A stretch of 6,828 nucleotides of DNA, from assembly GCA_019751475.1 (NCBI GenBank), contig JAIENH010000157.1, forward strand, positions 1 to 6,828. The letters are read 5' to 3'. A program made the translations under genes and the position numbers. The notes below the pieces were generated by a model. The model saw only the letters and a program-made list of their open reading frames with translations. It had not been told where the DNA came from and ran no database searches. Positions 5,644 to 6,828 of this stretch are shown here, piece after piece (within the stretch, counting starts at the first letter, position 1; each line of letters begins with the position of its first letter). Source of the stretch: Cyclobacteriaceae bacterium (lineage in GTDB: Bacteria > Bacteroidota > Bacteroidia > Cytophagales > Cyclobacteriaceae).

Positions 5644-6828
5644 ATTTTTCCATCCTTCGGTAGAGGGAGGCACGGGTGAGTCCGAGTTCATCGGCTGCTT
5701 TTGAGATATTGCTATTGTGCAGTTGCAGGGCTTTCACTACGGCCGCTTTTTCCACTTCATCCAGGTTGAGTGTGTCAAGCGAAGTACTGGAGTCTGATTT
5801 TCTACTAAAGAGAAAATCACTTTCCTGTAGCGTAGGTGAGTCGGCCATGATCACCGCCCGCTCGATGGCATGCTGCAATTCGCGCACGTTGCCAGGCCAC
5901 GGATACTTTTTCAACTTAGTGATCGCTTCCGGAGAAATGCTCAATACTTCTTTGTGATACTTCTTAGAATAATAATCGAGGAAGTGGTTGGCCAGCATCG
6001 GTATGTCATCCACGCGTTCTACCAACGGTGGTATATGGACCTCCACTGTATTGATGCGGTACAACAAATCCTGTCGGAATTTTCCTTCTTTCACCATTTG
6101 CTGGATCGGCATGTTGGTAGCGCAGATCAGTCGTATGTCAACATCCACAGCGTTGTTGGCACCCACCCGCGTGACCTTGCGCGACTGAAGAGCACTGAGC
6201 AACTTGCTCTGAAGATTCAAACTCAGGTTACCGATTTCATCCAGGAAGAGAGTTCCTTCGTTGGCCAGTTCAAAGCGGCCGGGTCTGTCTTCCCGCGCAT
6301 CGGTGAAGGCGCCTTTCTTATGTCCAAAGAGTTCGCTTTCAAAAAGAGTTTCCGTTACCGCACCCATATCCACGGCTACAAAAGAGTTGTCTTTGCGCAG
6401 TGACTTTTGGTGAATGGCTCGTGCAATTAATTCTTTCCCGGTACCGTTTTCTCCCAGTATTAAAATGTTAGCATCTGTCTTGGCCACGCGATCGATAAGA
6501 GAATATACTTCCTGCATGGCGCTGCTGCTGCCAATGATGTCGCGGAACGGCTGGCTGATTTGTTCTTCCAGCATTTGCTTGGCCTTGCGCAGCTTGTCTA
6601 CTTCATTGTATGATTTCTTTAACTTGATAGCTGTTGAAATCGTAGCAATCAACTTTTCGTTTTGCCACGGTTTCAAAATAAAGTCTGTAGCACCTTCTTT
6701 TAATGCGCGCACCGCCATCTCCACATCGCCAAATGCTGTGATCATGATCACCACCGCCTGCGGGTCGCGTTCTTTTATTTTGCCAAGCCATTCAAACCCT
6801 TCTTTGCCGCTGGTGGTGTCTTTGCTGA
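5633..6828 (-). CDS. NtrC-like sigma-54-dependent response regulator (N-terminus beyond right edge)
   Basis: 397 residues are visible and the frame runs off the right edge. The first 60 or so are the second half of a receiver domain: VIMITAFGD with the conserved Thr, and FILKPW with the conserved Lys. The phospho-acceptor Asp should lie only a few codons outside the window. A coiled linker follows, then an AAA+ domain: Walker A GENGTGKE (125-132), the sigma-54 contact loop GAFTDA (172-177, normally GAFTGA), Walker B with LFLDEIG (Asp196, Glu197), sensor I ICATN, arginine-finger region FRQDLLYRINTVEVHIPPL, and sensor II WPGNVREL. The C-terminus is a Fis-type helix-turn-helix (ISKAADELGLTRASLYRRME). 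It should bind enhancer sites and remodel RNA polymerase with RpoN in an ATP-dependent way. The gene precedes, and overlaps by 11 bp, the kinase gene. A GTG at 6754 could be misread as the start but would delete half the receiver. Targets are unknown. Confidence 0.94.
   Translation of the reverse strand, partial: SKDTTSGKEGFEWLGKIKERDPQAVVIMITAFGDVEMAVRALKEGATDFILKPWQNEKLIATISTAIKLKKSYNEVDKLRKAKQMLEEQISQPFRDIIGSSSAMQEVYSLIDRVAKTDANILILGENGTGKELIARAIHQKSLRKDNSFVAVDMGAVTETLFESELFGHKKGAFTDAREDRPGRFELANEGTLFLDEIGNLSLNLQSKLLSALQSRKVTRVGANNAVDVDIRLICATNMPIQQMVKEGKFRQDLLYRINTVEVHIPPLVERVDDIPMLANHFLDYYSKKYHKEVLSISPEAITKLKKYPWPGNVRELQHAIERAVIMADSPTLQESDFLFSRKSDSSTSLDTLNLDEVEKAAVVKALQLHNSNISKAADELGLTRASLYRRMEKYGL

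Noticed and set aside
4831..6403. Several plus-strand open frames of 76-177 codons opposite the kinase and regulator genes.
   Set aside because: They mirror strong, motif-complete minus-strand genes and show no recognisable domain; they are shadow frames.

Overview
The window looks like chromosomal DNA of a Bacteroidota bacterium, most probably of the order Cytophagales. The reasons are an outer-membrane beta-barrel gene of Bacteroidota style, A-rich leaders instead of Shine-Dalgarno sites, promoter elements of the TAnnTTTG type, and an NtrC-type regulator and kinase with Bacteroidota-like motifs (GAFTDA, HEIMNSVTPI). The order-level placement is an inference from protein style. No rRNA, tRNA, CRISPR array, insertion sequence or complete phage module is visible, and no gene-free stretch exceeds 100 bases.

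Layout. Bases 1-339 hold the C-terminal end of a Pro/Glu/Val-rich protein that enters from the left edge. It is followed at 433-1479 by a secreted outer-membrane beta-barrel protein. A perfect 11-bp hairpin (1506-1541) separates this pair from a convergent four-helix membrane protein (1542-2036, minus). That gene diverges, across 38 bp, from a TetR-family regulator (2075-2659, plus). A short REP-like repeat pair (2677-2710) sits where the regulator meets a convergent YegS/DgkB-type lipid kinase gene (2700-3596, minus). The kinase gene diverges from a free-standing YopX-domain gene (3663-4016, plus), which converges with a gene for an acyl carrier protein (4021-4257, minus). The right third is a two-component system on the minus strand. 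An NtrC-like sigma-54 activator (5633 to the right edge, truncated at its receiver domain) is followed, with an 11-bp overlap, by a membrane-bound NtrY-like histidine kinase (4300-5643).

How the genes may work together. The kinase and activator are clearly a cognate pair, translated from overlapping frames. The acyl carrier protein lies directly downstream of them on the same strand but has its own good Bacteroidota promoter, so it can be expressed alone. Lipid metabolism is a loose theme (lipid kinase, acyl carrier protein, TetR regulator with an acyl-CoA-regulator-like C-terminus), but strand alternation argues against one operon. The left pair resembles the arrangement of a possible anti-sigma-type membrane protein followed by its barrel partner. 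I see no convincing new multi-gene system. The points most worth checking are the GAFTDA variant of the sigma-54 contact loop, the nearly leaderless acyl carrier protein promoter, the REP-like repeat that supplies the kinase stop codon, and the chromosomal YopX protein.
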